From positions 21,644,586 to 21,708,585 of the forward strand of contig CM030707.1 of the NCBI GenBank assembly GCA_017979445.1: a DNA stretch of 64,000 nucleotides, read 5' to 3'. The position numbers and the translations under genes are program-made. This DNA is from Akebia trifoliata. Taxonomy: Eukaryota > Streptophyta > Magnoliopsida > Ranunculales > Lardizabalaceae. Positions 43,000 to 53,902 of the stretch are shown one piece after another. Below the pieces are notes generated by a model. It saw only the letters and a program-made list of their open reading frames with translations, was not told the origin of the DNA and made no database searches. Positions within the stretch are counted from its first letter, which is position 1. Every line of letters starts with the position of its first letter.

Positions 43000-45292
43000 G
43001 CATCGGCTAAATACCCAAAAATATATGAAATGCTTCCAAAATCAGGTGTAACTTTTTATTAATAGTAGCCATTCAAGTACCACTCAAACCTCTTTGATAA
43101 CTCAAAGAATTTCCATCAAAGACTAACACAATGACAATGGTATACATTCATAAGAAATAAGAAAGCTATAGAAGCGAGTTTTCATGCAATGAATCACGAA
43201 CTAATGTTACAACCTTCATTGATGCAGACAAAAATATACAAATAAAAACCTTACTAACCAACACAAAAATGGTTCCCAAAGTACTTCAATCATGGAAGGA
43301 GCTGAGTATTCTTACAGAAAAACAACGGTTTAGCTACATGTGTTTCTTCTAAAGCACCCCAAAATTCTCAGGGGAACTAAAAACCTAAAGGTTAATTTTA
43401 CTAATACAAATATTTTTGCTTATAGTACTGTCTTTTCTCTTATGTGGGCAAGTGCACACCGTCCATAATATAGAAATCAATATCTCTTTCCTAGGCATCA
43501 GTCCACCACAGATTTAGTTAGCAATTGAATTTTAACCTCTTGCTTATTTTGGCATGGAATGAAGTAAAGCCCAACCTACGAAGCTTTATAAGATGCCAAA
43601 CTATAAACAAGTCAACGCATTTCATAAACAAAGCCTTATCTCAAGGATTTGGGGTCGTATAAACAAAGCTTGTTCCTCCATTCCACTCTACCTAAAACCA
43701 CGTCTACCTAAACAAACACCATCTAACCCACCATCATCATTAAAACCATATCCTAAGAGTGGAAGAAAATATACACTCAACAAATATATAGTCTCACGCA
43801 TGCACGTACACACACCTTTATTGTACCAACTAGACCATCCATAAATCCAAGAAGAAACCTTGTAATAAGAGCCATCCAAAAGCTTGTACTGAGGCCAAAG
43901 AGAGTGTTGAATATGACCCTGATATGTATTATTAAAACAGAGTAAATGACATAAATAGTTTTGAGACAACAATTCAAGTTTAATTATATAGGGAATAATG
44001 TCAAGCAATACTAACACTGAAATTGTGCCCAACACTATAACAGGTTTCGACCATATCGATCAGCTATAACGACCCAAAGAACAGAAGTTAAAGCTCTTCC
44101 AAACATATAGGAAGCTCCTACAACACATTAAACGTTTGAAGTCCTATCCCCAGCCCCTAGGACTAGGCAAGGTTCAAAGACTGAATTTTAATTTTGTTGG
44201 AGACAGACAGATCTGTTTAGTGAAACAGTTCTCAAAAAAATAGAACATGCATGTGCTGGCAAAATACTTTCTAATTTAAAAGGGCGATGAGAATATATAA
44301 AAAAAAATGATTGTAACACTTCAGCAAAAAACAAGATAGAGCCTGGACATATCAAGAATTAGGGTTAATTCAAAGTTAAACACAACATATATGCCTTTAA
44401 AGGTTTTAAATGAAACTGAGCCAGGTAGGAAACTTGAAATTTTCAAACTGACCCTAGAAAAAACAGGTCCACTGGGTTGGTCGTGATTGGCTGGTAGTTT
44501 AGGTCAGTGTTTTCAAATGTGAAACAGGTGATGAGATGCTTCAATGGTCTATAGCGTGAAGAGTAAGCCTCACAAACACATCTTTTATATTAATACTAAA
44601 AATAAAAATAAATAACAAATACATTAAATTCTTGAGGACTTCTTGTCCTCCTATCAATAAAATTTAACTCATCAAAAAAAAAAAATTATCTGATTCATGT
44701 GGGATGAAAAAATAGGATTTTTTTTGTTATTAACCAAGAATAGCTTATTATTCTTGGTTCACAACGAAAAAGAAAATATTTACATGCACACGCACACACA
44801 CACACACATAGAGGGAGAGAGAATAGCTTATTATGTTTAACTCTAGGGCAAAAAACAACACATAAGGGAAACAGATTGAAGTGTGAATCTAAAATGCCAC
44901 AACCAACCTATGAATTTAAGGAAATGCCTTTGACACAGCATTTTAAGACCATAAGCAGTTTTATAGCCTCGGCGGATGTGGCATTATGTCTCACCAGCTT
45001 TTCCACCTTTAGTAAGCCTGAGGCGTTTCAGGTAGAAGTGCACCATGGGCAGATAGGGCCTGGTTACAAGTCAGTCCCAGCACAACCTAAGTTTGAAGAC
45101 ATTCAAACTGAGCCAAAAAAAAGGCACCAAGAGATTGGGTTCTGTTAAACGCATTATAACAGAACAGAAGTTAATGCTCTTCCAAACATATATGAAGCTT
45201 TTCCTTTTTTTTATGAATACATGAACACACTGGTGTTAACACTGACAAAAAATCAAAATATAACAGAATTATAAGAAAGATGGGTGACTTAC
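43000..45292. other. Cargo spacer of CACTA-D without recognised exons
   Basis: No family match on either strand. About 44,070-44,115 recurs with changes at 45,165-45,200 (AACAGAAGTTAA, GCTCTTCCAAACATATA). About 45,207-45,248 recurs at 47,115-47,160 (TATGAATACATGAACACACT). These short internal duplications suggest rearrangement. Confidence 0.4.
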
Positions 45293-45436
45293 CTCGGACC
45301 AATAAAAAACAAGGGTGATTAAGAAGTATAAGCAGTCAAGTCTATGATGTTTGGCAGAAAAATGACAGGAAGGAAGCACTTCAATCATCAGCTGAAGTAA
45401 GCCATCAAGCTTAGTTGAAAGAAACTCTTCATGGTC
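45293..45436 (-). pseudogene. Unidentified captured exon in CACTA-D
   Basis: Exact AG and GT borders enclose an open frame of 48 codons: DHEEFLSTKLDGLLQLMIEV, LPSCHFSAKHHRLDCLYFLI, TLVFYWSE. The leucine-rich helical character would fit an ARM/HEAT-type protein, but I cannot name it. It shares strand with the other captured exons. Confidence 0.5.
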
Positions 45437-46230
45437 CTGGCCATATGAATTCAGCAAAGAGATTTGTGAGAAGAACATTCCAAAGTGCAAAACATAGAAA
45501 TTTAAAGCCTGGGTATTAGAAACTTCACATATATTTAATAATGCTTAGTTGTAGAAGTGAAAACTACAAGGCCATTTGCCCATTTTTGTGGGTAAAATCC
45601 AGTTACTGATCTGATTCCATCAATCTGTCCTGCGCCCACTTGCCAATCTGCAAGGCCATTTGCCCATTTTTACCCATTAATTCAAAAGTGGTAGTATTTA
45701 TAATGATGTTAAAATATAACATACAAAGTACCATAAATTATAAATGCAGCAGTGGTATAACTAAATCCAGGCACACAATTAGACTCGCACAACCTATGGT
45801 TTCATACACTTTATCCCTACATGCATACACCAAATAGTTAATATTTGGTCAACAAATAAAAGCAGGACAAACTCCATCAGAAGATAAACATCGCATGTCC
45901 ATGACATATATGAAATTATGTAATGTGCCCCCTCCGCAAACTTAAAACATCACCAAATTCTATACTAGAAGATATTCAGGAACGAGGTTCGTTTTTTCGT
46001 ACCTGTGGCCAGCATGTTGGAAGAGTAAGCCTGGAGTATATGGCATCATCCTTGTTCCAACACATTCTTTCTTTTTACCGAACTGGAACACAAGAAGTAA
46101 TTTTAATTTTGAAATATAAAGGGGGGACATTGTTTGTTTCATGATTGTGTTGATTTTCAAGATAAACTTGTACACTTGAACACAATCAGAGGATGGGGAA
46201 AGGTTGTTACATGTCTATAGATTGCTATAC

Positions 46231-46493
46231 CTTATCATGATCCCAAATATTTAAGAGACCATCCTCTGCAGCACTGCCAAAAACAGACGATCTGTCCGGA
46301 CACCACTGAATAATAAATAAATGTTCAGTTACAAAAGAAAGGAGGTGAAAATCCAAGCATCAATACAGAATAACAATGCAATTGTAAGAAAGAGATAAGC
46401 CAAGAAAATTATCCCATACCCAGTTAGAATAAGGTTTACATCATGAGGGTTCCAATCAACACAGTGAAGATCAGCATTATGAGCTTTCTCGAC
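46231..46493 (-). pseudogene. Captured exons of an MSI4/FVE-type WD40 protein
   Basis: Exon 46493-46420 reads VEKAHNADLHCVDWNPHDVN, then LILTG. Exon 46305-46231 reads WCPDRSSVFGSAAEDGLLNI, then WDHDK. These are WD40 repeats of the RbAp46/48 histone-chaperone family, closest in wording to plant MSI4/FVE, which acts in chromatin silencing and flowering control. Borders are GT-AG. An exon that should lie between them is missing, so this is a non-functional fragment. Confidence 0.8.
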
Positions 46494-47369
46494 CTGCCCA
46501 CCCAAGATAAATAACACCCAAAGAACATCATAATCAAAAGGAGGCATTGTCTAATAAAGAATTGTGCATATCAGGATAGAGAAACTTTTATTGAACATTA
46601 CCAAGGTTAACTACATGAAAAAATACAAGAGAAAAATGGGGGAAAAAAAAAAAGAAAAAAGAAAAAAGAAAAAAAGGGGTAACGACTTAGATTTAAATAA
46701 TGTCTGAGATACTAGTCTGATGTTATCATTGTCATAGTCAATCCTTGTCAGCGCTGCAGTAAAAGAACTTTCGTGGCACAACAGAAACATCGTTCAAATT
46801 AAGACAACATATACAATTCAAAATAAAGACCTTTACTATAAACACTTACTTCCTAAACAAGAGAATGATCACAACTCTGTAACTTAACATGGATATGGTG
46901 CCAGACACCAACCTAAGAAACTGATATTCCAATACACCAGCACGGTTTGTTCCAGGTCTATGAGAGATTTTTAATTAAGTAATTTCATATGGTATACAAC
47001 TTAATGGAAAATTGTATATACATATGCTGAAAACAGAGAAAAAAAAGACCAAATATAGAGGATAAATTACAATGTGACTAAACTGTTTTTGAGACATGAA
47101 CACACTTTTCTCTTTTTTTTTTTATGAATACATGAACACACTGGTGTTAACACTGACAAGTGACAAATTTCAGAAAAAGAGTATCCATCCACAGCAATGT
47201 GGATTAAAACACACTATTCAAACATACAAAGGATTGGCTCAAGTTATTATCTCAACATTATAACACTCATTCAAATAATTTCAGTAGTTGCTTACAACTA
47301 GGATTAGGCCTATATAAAATCCAAAACCTAAAAATACAAATCTAACAAAAAAAAAAAAAATGAGAGCTT

Positions 47370-47470
47370 CTAATGGCACCCCAACTTTTACTTATTCTCA
47401 ACCATTCATTTTTTTTAATTGGGGTGCAATAAGTAAAAACTTGTATAATGTCATGGTTCAATTACAAATA
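47370..47470. repeat. Copy 3 of the TTGGCACCCCAAC-family MITE (in CACTA-D)
   Basis: AATGGCACCCCAACTTTTAC and TTATTCTCAACCATT, followed by an inverted AATTGGGGTGCAATAAGTAA. It resembles the ends at 13,517 and 21,007 and is a short deletion form. Confidence 0.5.
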
Positions 47471-48168
47471 GAATAGTGGCTTATTTTAGAAAAAGAGAAG
47501 ATTATATGCAACCATCTTTCAATAACCTCTGTTTATTTACTTAGAAGCATATAGATCAGAATAGGCAAGGACTTGCAATAAAAGTCTTGATTTTTAGGTT
47601 ATTTAGTGTTTTGGTCTGAGACCTCTCAAGTGTTTTGGAGGTCTTGAGATCAGTAACTGCAAAACATACCTAACTAAGACCAAACAAAATGGAAATGTTC
47701 ACACCAGATGCGGTTTTCAAACAAAATAAATAATTACTCACCCATGAATATTTAGATCTATGAGCTTGGACAGAAATTTGAACAAACAAAACTCCATTAA
47801 CAACCTCTACAAACAAGACAAGACCCAAAACTCCAATAACAAGGACGAAGAATAAATTGATCCGGAGGCCCAAAAACTCAATCCTAATCTAAGAAAATTC
47901 TATGAGAATTTATTTCGGGTCAAAGATGAAAGCTCAAAGAGGTTATGTTCATATATTTGCAGTGGTTAAGTAAAGATTGAATACTCGTTGTCCAACCAAC
48001 ACCCTACCAGGAACATAGTTTTGTGCATTGATCACATAAACCCCATGTAAATTAATACCATACATTAATTCGTTGAGTGAAGGAAAATTAGTTACGATCA
48101 GAATAGGTGATTGGTACTATGCTACATTTCCAAGAAAAACAAAAGAGAAAAAAAATAAAAAACATTAC

Positions 48169-48693
48169 CAATGTGTCTCTATGAATTTTTCGGCGAAGAA
48201 ATTCCATTACTTTGGCAAACTTGTCCGATCCCGCTAACTACCAATCCAATAGTTATTAGCAGGCATAGGCACATTATTAATGAAATTTCTAATGATCCAG
48301 TCTGGAAGATTTTCAAGATCAATTTAAACTGATCAGCTAATTGCCATAATTGGATTAATTAACTGTTTTTTTAATCTAATCAAGGTTAGCGTTCTAAAAT
48401 TTTCTTCAGAATTAAAGTGAATAATGAAACTTTGTTGGAATCTATCCAGGGTTTTTTATTGTTACAACTTGCAACTATCAAATTGAGAAATAAATGATTC
48501 TAGGGATCCAAAAATTAAGTTCAAACATCCCCAATTCTCAGACAGTTTAAGAAAATTGGAAGCAGAAGTAAACCTCAATCAGGAATCATGATGATATATA
48601 GATAAATATGAACTTGGAAAGGAAGAATAAATACCTTGAACTTGGCTTGCTTAAGTATCGGAACATCTCCAGTTGCCCTCAGATGGACAACCA
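48169..48693 (-). pseudogene. ATG12: Captured fragment of autophagy protein ATG12
   Basis: Exon 48693-48635 reads VVVHLRATGDVPILKQAKFK. Exon 48237-48169 reads LAGSDKFAKVMEFLRRKIHR, then DTL before a GT donor. Both belong to the ubiquitin-like modifier ATG12, which is conjugated to ATG5 in autophagosome formation. Junction phases agree, so the two exons would splice in frame. The N-terminal residues and the last exon, which bears the conjugating C-terminal glycine, are absent. It sits first after the element leader, so transcripts from that leader would include it. Confidence 0.9.
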
Positions 48694-48829
48694 CTGCAGG
48701 AGAAACCAGAAACAGGTTGATACCTCTATTAACGAACTTAAAAAAATATGAAACCCTAAACCTAATCTTGAGATCAAACAGAGAAGAGATTTGGAGGGAT
48801 TTGTCAATGGAGGAGAGACAAACCTTGCG

Positions 48830-49290
48830 GACTGAAGTCGATAAGTCACTTCGAGCTATCAGAGATAGGTAGCGATGAGATACAGAGAGAACGAGGATCA
48901 GATCGAGATCGAGATCGAGATCGATCGATCAAATAGAGTGGGAGATGAGATCTATGGAGGGAGACAGATCGAGAAATCGATCGGTCGATCAGATAGAGGG
49001 GAATATAAGATCGAGCGAGAGAGAGATGGAGAAGACGATCGATCGAGAGAGAGAGAGACGGAGAGATCGATCAATCGAGAGAGAGAGAGAGAGAGAGAGC
49101 TAGGTCGTTCGAGAGTACAGTGAGAGACAGAGAGAACGAGATACAGTGAGAGAGAGTGTGAGAAAGAGAGAGGAGATCGAGAGTACAGTGAGAGACAAGA
49201 GAGAATGAGATACAGTGAGTGAGAGAGTGAGAAAGAGAGGAGATCGAGAGAGAGAGACTGAGAGTGAGACTGGAAACGTGGTTCACAGGC
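48830..49290 (-). promoter_or_regulatory. CT- and GATCGATC-rich 5' leader of CACTA-D
   Basis: On the minus strand a long run of CTCTCT, with GATCGATC steps and CTCTCACTGTATCTC repeats, precedes the ATG12 exon. Same composition and position as in CACTA-B. Low-complexity frames here are not genes. Confidence 0.5.
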
Positions 49291-49642
49291 CGTGGTTTTT
49301 GAGGTTTAAAATTCGTCGGGCCAGGCCCAACAAATTTTTTGATTAAAATTCGGAATTTTCACGTAGTGATCAAGAATTTCGACGGTCCTAGACCGTCAAG
49401 ATTCAGTTTCTAAAATTCGTGGGCCTTGACCCGTCAATTTTTTCTATCAAATTTTCTAGTTTTCACGTAGGGATAGTTGGTAATTGACCCATTCTCACAT
49501 GTGGGACAATATGTAACTGACCCATTACTAAGAAAGTGGACAGTTTTAACTATGTTGTGCAGTCGTAACCATAAAACCCTTTATTTATAATAGAACTCTC
49601 GAGTGATCCATAGTAGATCACATTCCACAATTATCTATATGT

Positions 49643-50276
49643 TCAGAAGCTTTATAGTTTACCTGGAGAAAAGAAAAGAAAGAGATCTTATATTGCTACA
49701 CCAACTCTTAATTATAACGTGTTAATTAACAAAATTGTATAGAATATTTCAAAGAAGAATAAGTGACATGCCATCATCATCATCGCAAGCTTTATGCCAA
49801 AAATTGCGGTTCGCTAAACTAACCTTTTCTTCCATTCAATAATGTCTAGATATATTTATAAATGTTATTGAGTGTGATCAAATCGGTTTTTACTATCTTA
49901 TTCCCTATTCTTTTGAGCCTTCATTGCTCCCTTATAGCACTTTCAATTTGCATATTTCTTCTAACTAGGTTGTCATCTAGCTTTGTTAAACATGTGTAAA
50001 CCATCTCAATTGACTTTTTGTTAGTTTTTTTTTTTTCTTTTGATGGAGTTTTTGTTAGTTTATCATTTATTGGAGCTACTCTTACCTTTTCTTTAATGCA
50101 TTCATTTTAAATCTTATTTTTCCTAGTCTTTCCACTCATCAATTTCAACATCCTCTTCTTTGCTACACTAAATCTTTTAATATGATGCTTCTTGAGCATT
50201 ATATTCAGCTTCATAAAACATAATATTATACATTGTCGTTTTATAAAAAATTTCATTTAATTTGATCCATACATGC
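49643..50276. other. Gene-free stretch after the copia LTR
   Basis: 49,690-49,750 (ATTGCTACACCAACTCTTAA, then TTAATTAACAAAATT) resembles 53,655-53,710, so a further dispersed repeat is present. No coding exon seen. Confidence 0.4.
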
Positions 50277-50526
50277 AACGGCAGATTTATTGTGGGGGTT
50301 GTGGGGGAACTTGCCCAGATGAGAATTTTCAAAGTCTATGTATTAGTGAGCTATTGTGACAGATTTTAGTAACGGATAAAAAAAATCTGCCACTATTGCC
50401 CCACAAAAAAAATGTCCACTTTTAGTTGGCCCCACAACAATTTTTTTTCACTCTTAGTTTTCGACACAAAAAAAATTTCTACCCTTGGTTGCCACCTCAT
50501 GTGGCAAAATCCTGGCTCCAACCCTG
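50277..50526. mobile_element. Degraded hAT MITE related to the 17-kb copy
   Basis: The left end is CAACGGCAGATTTATTGTGG and the right end GGCTCCAACCCTG, mutated forms of the CAGGGGCGGA-type ends. Flanking octamers CATACATG and CGTACTTG agree at 6 of 8 positions. The interior has GTTGTGGGGGAACTTGCCC and the CCCCACAAAAAAAATTT pattern. Confidence 0.7.
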
Positions 50527-50563
50527 CGTACTTGTTGATCACATGGTACACCTCCACTTTTAA

Positions 50564-50742
50564 TAGGACTGTCAATGCATCCACTCTTAAACCAAAAAGT
50601 CTTGATTAGGCAAAAAATTTTACCCTAAGCCCAGACTCTAATGTTCAGGCCAAATAAAAATCACCTATATCCAAGCCCAGCCCAGCTTGCATGAAGATCC
50701 ATGATGTGTTGGGCTAAGTATGGCCCCGTTGTGACAGTCCTA
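50564..50742. mobile_element. Short hAT-like element with TAGGACTGTCA ends
   Basis: The left end is TAGGACTGTCAATG; the complement of the right end is TAGGACTGTCACAAC. Flanking octamers ACTTTTAA and ACTCTTAT agree at 6 of 8. The interior has AAGCCCAGCCCAGC-type motifs, as in the element at 19,732. Confidence 0.7.
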
Positions 50743-53700
50743 ACTCTTATCATTGAGCTCTATTTTTATGGGCAACACCTTCCTGAATCTCTCTATCCTT
50801 ACGTATCATAGTTCGGAATAATAAAAATGATGCTACGAGGTATTTGTAAATCATCAATTTTTATTAAATATTTTATTTTATCAATGCTAATACTATATTA
50901 ATTTACACTCTACATACTTGATCTTAGTTCTACTTATTATAATTTTCTTGAACTCCAAAATCACTCTCCATATATATAATTCTAGTGTCCTTTTCTCCAT
51001 CTCTATTATCATCAACTAATTATAATATTACGCCACCTACAAATAACATGTATAATACATCTTTATGGAATATGAGCAATTACTTCATCTATTACTAGAG
51101 TAAACAAATTTAAACTCAAATCTTTTAGTAAATCAATTATAATTGGAAACTTATAGTTTATGATTTATCTCTTCTCCATTTGCTCTCATACATTTTTGAT
51201 AAGTGAGGTTTGTGAACGTTAATAAGACGACCAGATATTCAAAACTATGTCGGTCTCTTTCGCTTTTATATCAAAACAAGTTTTATTAAGTTTCGCAAAT
51301 AACTGTCGGGTCTCGGTCTCTTTCGTTTAAGGCTGCTCATCAGTATATCATTTTTTTCTCATTGTGAAGCTAAGTTTAGGAGAATATAAACTCACTCAAT
51401 GCCAATATGGATCAGACAAACATCACCGTCATGGGGGGCCAAATTAAGGACACTGCCCATGTACCCAAGTATAGTATCAAGGAAGTGTGTTCCACATGCC
51501 CCACTTCTATATGTCACTCTACAAGACTCGGTCCACAGACATTCTGGCATTACCCAACGTGGTTCAGACCACTTCTCTGCAAAAATCAGATAGATATTCT
51601 AAGAGGTGGGGAACATCCAGACGCCACCACCGGAGATAAAGGCCCTTCGTGGGTCGGTGATGGAATCGTCGCCTTCTTCAGAATTAGGTCCATTAGAACA
51701 TTCACGATCGAGGTATGGACCATTGGAATCTGACCCACATTTCCAATACTGGTGTTTTTTCATAAGATCCCCAGTAATGCCATATATGTGGGTCAGACTT
51801 GAAAAATGATGTTTATAGGAAATGAAAAGGACTTCAAGAACGTAGGTTTGGAAAGGTTTAATAGTGACTTCAAGAATCTTCGTAGGAAGCAAGAAAGGAG
51901 TGGCAGTGGGAGTGGGTGAAGGGCAGTTGACATGTTATGAAGAAGGGACTAAAGGAGCATGTGAACTGGCAGTGGATGTACACCTTACATCCATCTTTTC
52001 TTGTTCTCTAAATAAAGATTTTACTTTCAAGGGGACCCCCTAGTACTCGAGGAAATGGACCTACATACGATATATTTCTCTAAATCACACAAAGTTGAGT
52101 TGATTCACGAGTCAACTCAGGTCGTAATCATCATTTTGAAAGCTCATCCTAAAAAGTTGGAGTCTATAGGCACAAGTCAACATACATATTAATTGCAATT
52201 TTTAGGAATTGGAAGATCACAAACCCTAGTTCATACTATTATTTTTCTAATATTTGATCAAATTGAATTATCAGGATTAGGAGAATTCTTGAGTTCAAGT
52301 CCCCTCATTAGCCACCTATAAGGATTTTTCCCTACTTATTTGGTATGTGTGAGTGCATGTAGTACTCGAGAGATTTGAGTGAGATATGGTGCTCTAAGAG
52401 ACTAGTTGTCTCACCCTTTCTAGTCAGGCCTACAGTCAAATACCCCCCCTCTTCAAGAAAAGAAATTATATGGACTATTACATATTTTTCTAGTATTATA
52501 ACAAAATTATTACCTAAAAGATAAAATGACAAGAAATTCTCCTGTCTCTCACACACACACACACACACACACACGCATGTGCGCGACTTAAGTGGGACTA
52601 ATAACCACCCCCTCCACTCTTTTCCTCTACAAGGGCAGTTACACCTTTTAGAGGACTTGCACATTCATTGTTTCTCAATGTCGGTGTTCCTGTGGTTATT
52701 TCCATCCCTATGTGTTATGGTTCTCTTTCATTTATGATTCCATGTCAATTAAAAATGCTTCTTTGGGACTCCTCCCTTTTGACCTTTACTATATCTGGCA
52801 AAGACAAACATATGTTCCATTATCTCTTAATTCAATGATTTCATAAGACCCTTGTTATTCTCTTCCTCAATAATGTCAATGTGATCCAGTTGGAATGGGG
52901 GGCCATGTTTTGCTTCACTCAATTATCAAGCCCATTTTCTTAAAAACCTTCTACAGATGTCCCAACACTCCAGGTAGAATACATTTGACTTTATTGAAAC
53001 TTGAAAGAGAACATTGGTCAATGAACTTACATGCCTTATAGCCACAAATCTCTCAATCCCAAAAAAGATTATTCTTCTTTGGATTTAGAGTTCGCTCATA
53101 ATAGTGTCAGCCATCATCTGGGAGTCAACCAAATAATGTGTGGAACTAAGAACCCACCCTGTCAACATTAACATGGCATTCTACTGTTTTAAAAAATTAT
53201 CAATTTTTAATTTTATTTTTATAAAATTAGAGAAAGTAGGTTTTGGATAATAATAATAATATCCTAAGAAAATAAGAAAAAAAAAAATACTACTTCGAAT
53301 GATTCACAGTAGAGGACCTGACACTGGACTATTTTACAAGGTAAGTCGTGCAAATCAATTAAGGCATTTATAATATAACAAACACATTTTTTTTATATAC
53401 AACAAAATTGGTATCTGAGCAAGATTAGGGTTTTGCAACCATGTCAAAGATTTCAAATACTAGGCTTGAAATAGAGAATTTCGAATATTAAGATCCATTT
53501 TATTCTCTAACAAGTTAAATTGCGGGACTCATAAATCTAAACGGTTTGTTGAACAAGCTGAAAAGAGACATATGAAGCCTGAAGCCTGTTGGAAAGTCAA
53601 GGACAATGTGTCACTTATGACGCATCCACAGGGATCCTAATAAATTTAGGAAGTTTATATTGCCACACCAACTTTTTTTATAGCACATTAATAAGAAAAT
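50743..53700. other. Gene-free region
   Basis: No supported gene. A frame at 51,599-51,892 (minus) overlaps two plus-strand frames and has no family similarity I can name. 52,551-52,574 is a (CA)n run. Nothing else stands out. Confidence 0.4.
52551..52574. repeat. (CA)n microsatellite
   Basis: About 12 CA units followed by CGCATGTGCGCG. Confidence 0.95.
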
Positions 53701-53710
53701 TAAATAGTTT

Positions 53711-53713
<3 letters not shown>

Positions 53714-53758
<45 letters not shown>
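53714..53758. repeat. (TA)n microsatellite
   Basis: About 22 TA units, next to the hairpin that follows. Confidence 0.95.
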
Positions 53759-53761
<3 letters not shown>

Positions 53762-53763
<2 letters not shown>

Positions 53764-53902
53764 AGTGAGGATAAACTGACATGGTTGATGTGGCATGTGT
53801 ACAGACCATAGATTTTTTTCTTGGGATACACAAGAAAAAAGATCTATGGTTCTGTACACATGCCACGTCAACCACATCAATTGAGCGAATTAGTTTATCA
53901 TT
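53762..53902. mobile_element. Hairpin element beside a TA run
   Basis: Left arm: GATAAACTGACATGGTTGAT, GTGGCATGTGTACAGA, CCATAGAT. The right arm is its complement: ATCTATGGTTCTGTACACAT, GCCACGTCAACCACATC, TTAGTTTATC. The loop is about 12 bp. MITE-like, with no coding content. Confidence 0.8.

Larger units (their letters stand above)
41985..49368 (-). mobile_element. CACTA-D: gene-carrying CACTA transposon (7.4 kb), inverted relative to B
   Basis: The left end CACTATGTGAAAAAGGCC is identical to the complement of the right end of CACTA-B. The right end is AATTTTCACGTAGTG. Target duplication ATC is at 41,982-41,984 and 49,369-49,371, within CACTA-C. In element orientation (minus strand) the order is CT/GATC-rich leader, ATG12, MSI4/FVE, an unidentified exon, POLQ/TEBICHI helicase, myosin exon, subterminal repeats. 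No transposase was seen. Only ends, leader and myosin exon are shared with B. Confidence 0.93.
41806..49472. mobile_element. CACTA-C: short non-autonomous CACTA split by CACTA-D
   Basis: The left end is CACAATGTGAAAAAAACCC, and the complement of the right end CCCTACGTGAAAACTAG; both are mutated CACTA ends. Target duplication ATA is at 41,803-41,805 and 49,473-49,475. Without CACTA-D it is only about 280 bp, almost wholly subterminal repeats (TTTGACAGTC, CCTGTCAAAT, GACGGTCCTAGACCGTC). It sits inside the copia 3' LTR. Confidence 0.85.
28067..49640 (+). mobile_element. 5'-truncated Ty1/copia retrotransposon, split by nested CACTA elements
   Basis: Pieces in order on the plus strand: gag (28,080-28,537), CACTA-A, gag end/pre-integrase/integrase start (30,882-31,775), CACTA-B, integrase end/reverse transcriptase/RNase H (39,381-41,740), polypurine tract AATTTGAGGGGGA, and a 3' LTR from 41,751 that is itself interrupted by CACTA-C and D. 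No 5' LTR or primer-binding site was found, so the left end is truncated near 28,067. Stops and frameshifts occur in every domain. The right LTR end near 49,640 is approximate. Confidence 0.85.

Noticed and set aside
48875..49286. Arg/Glu-rich (plus) and Ser/Leu-rich (minus) frames at the end of CACTA-D
   Set aside because: Same low-complexity leader in opposite orientation; not genes.
51399..51892. Overlapping plus and minus frames near 51.6 kb as a gene
   Set aside because: Three frames overlap with none showing a family motif, splice support or codon character that distinguishes it.
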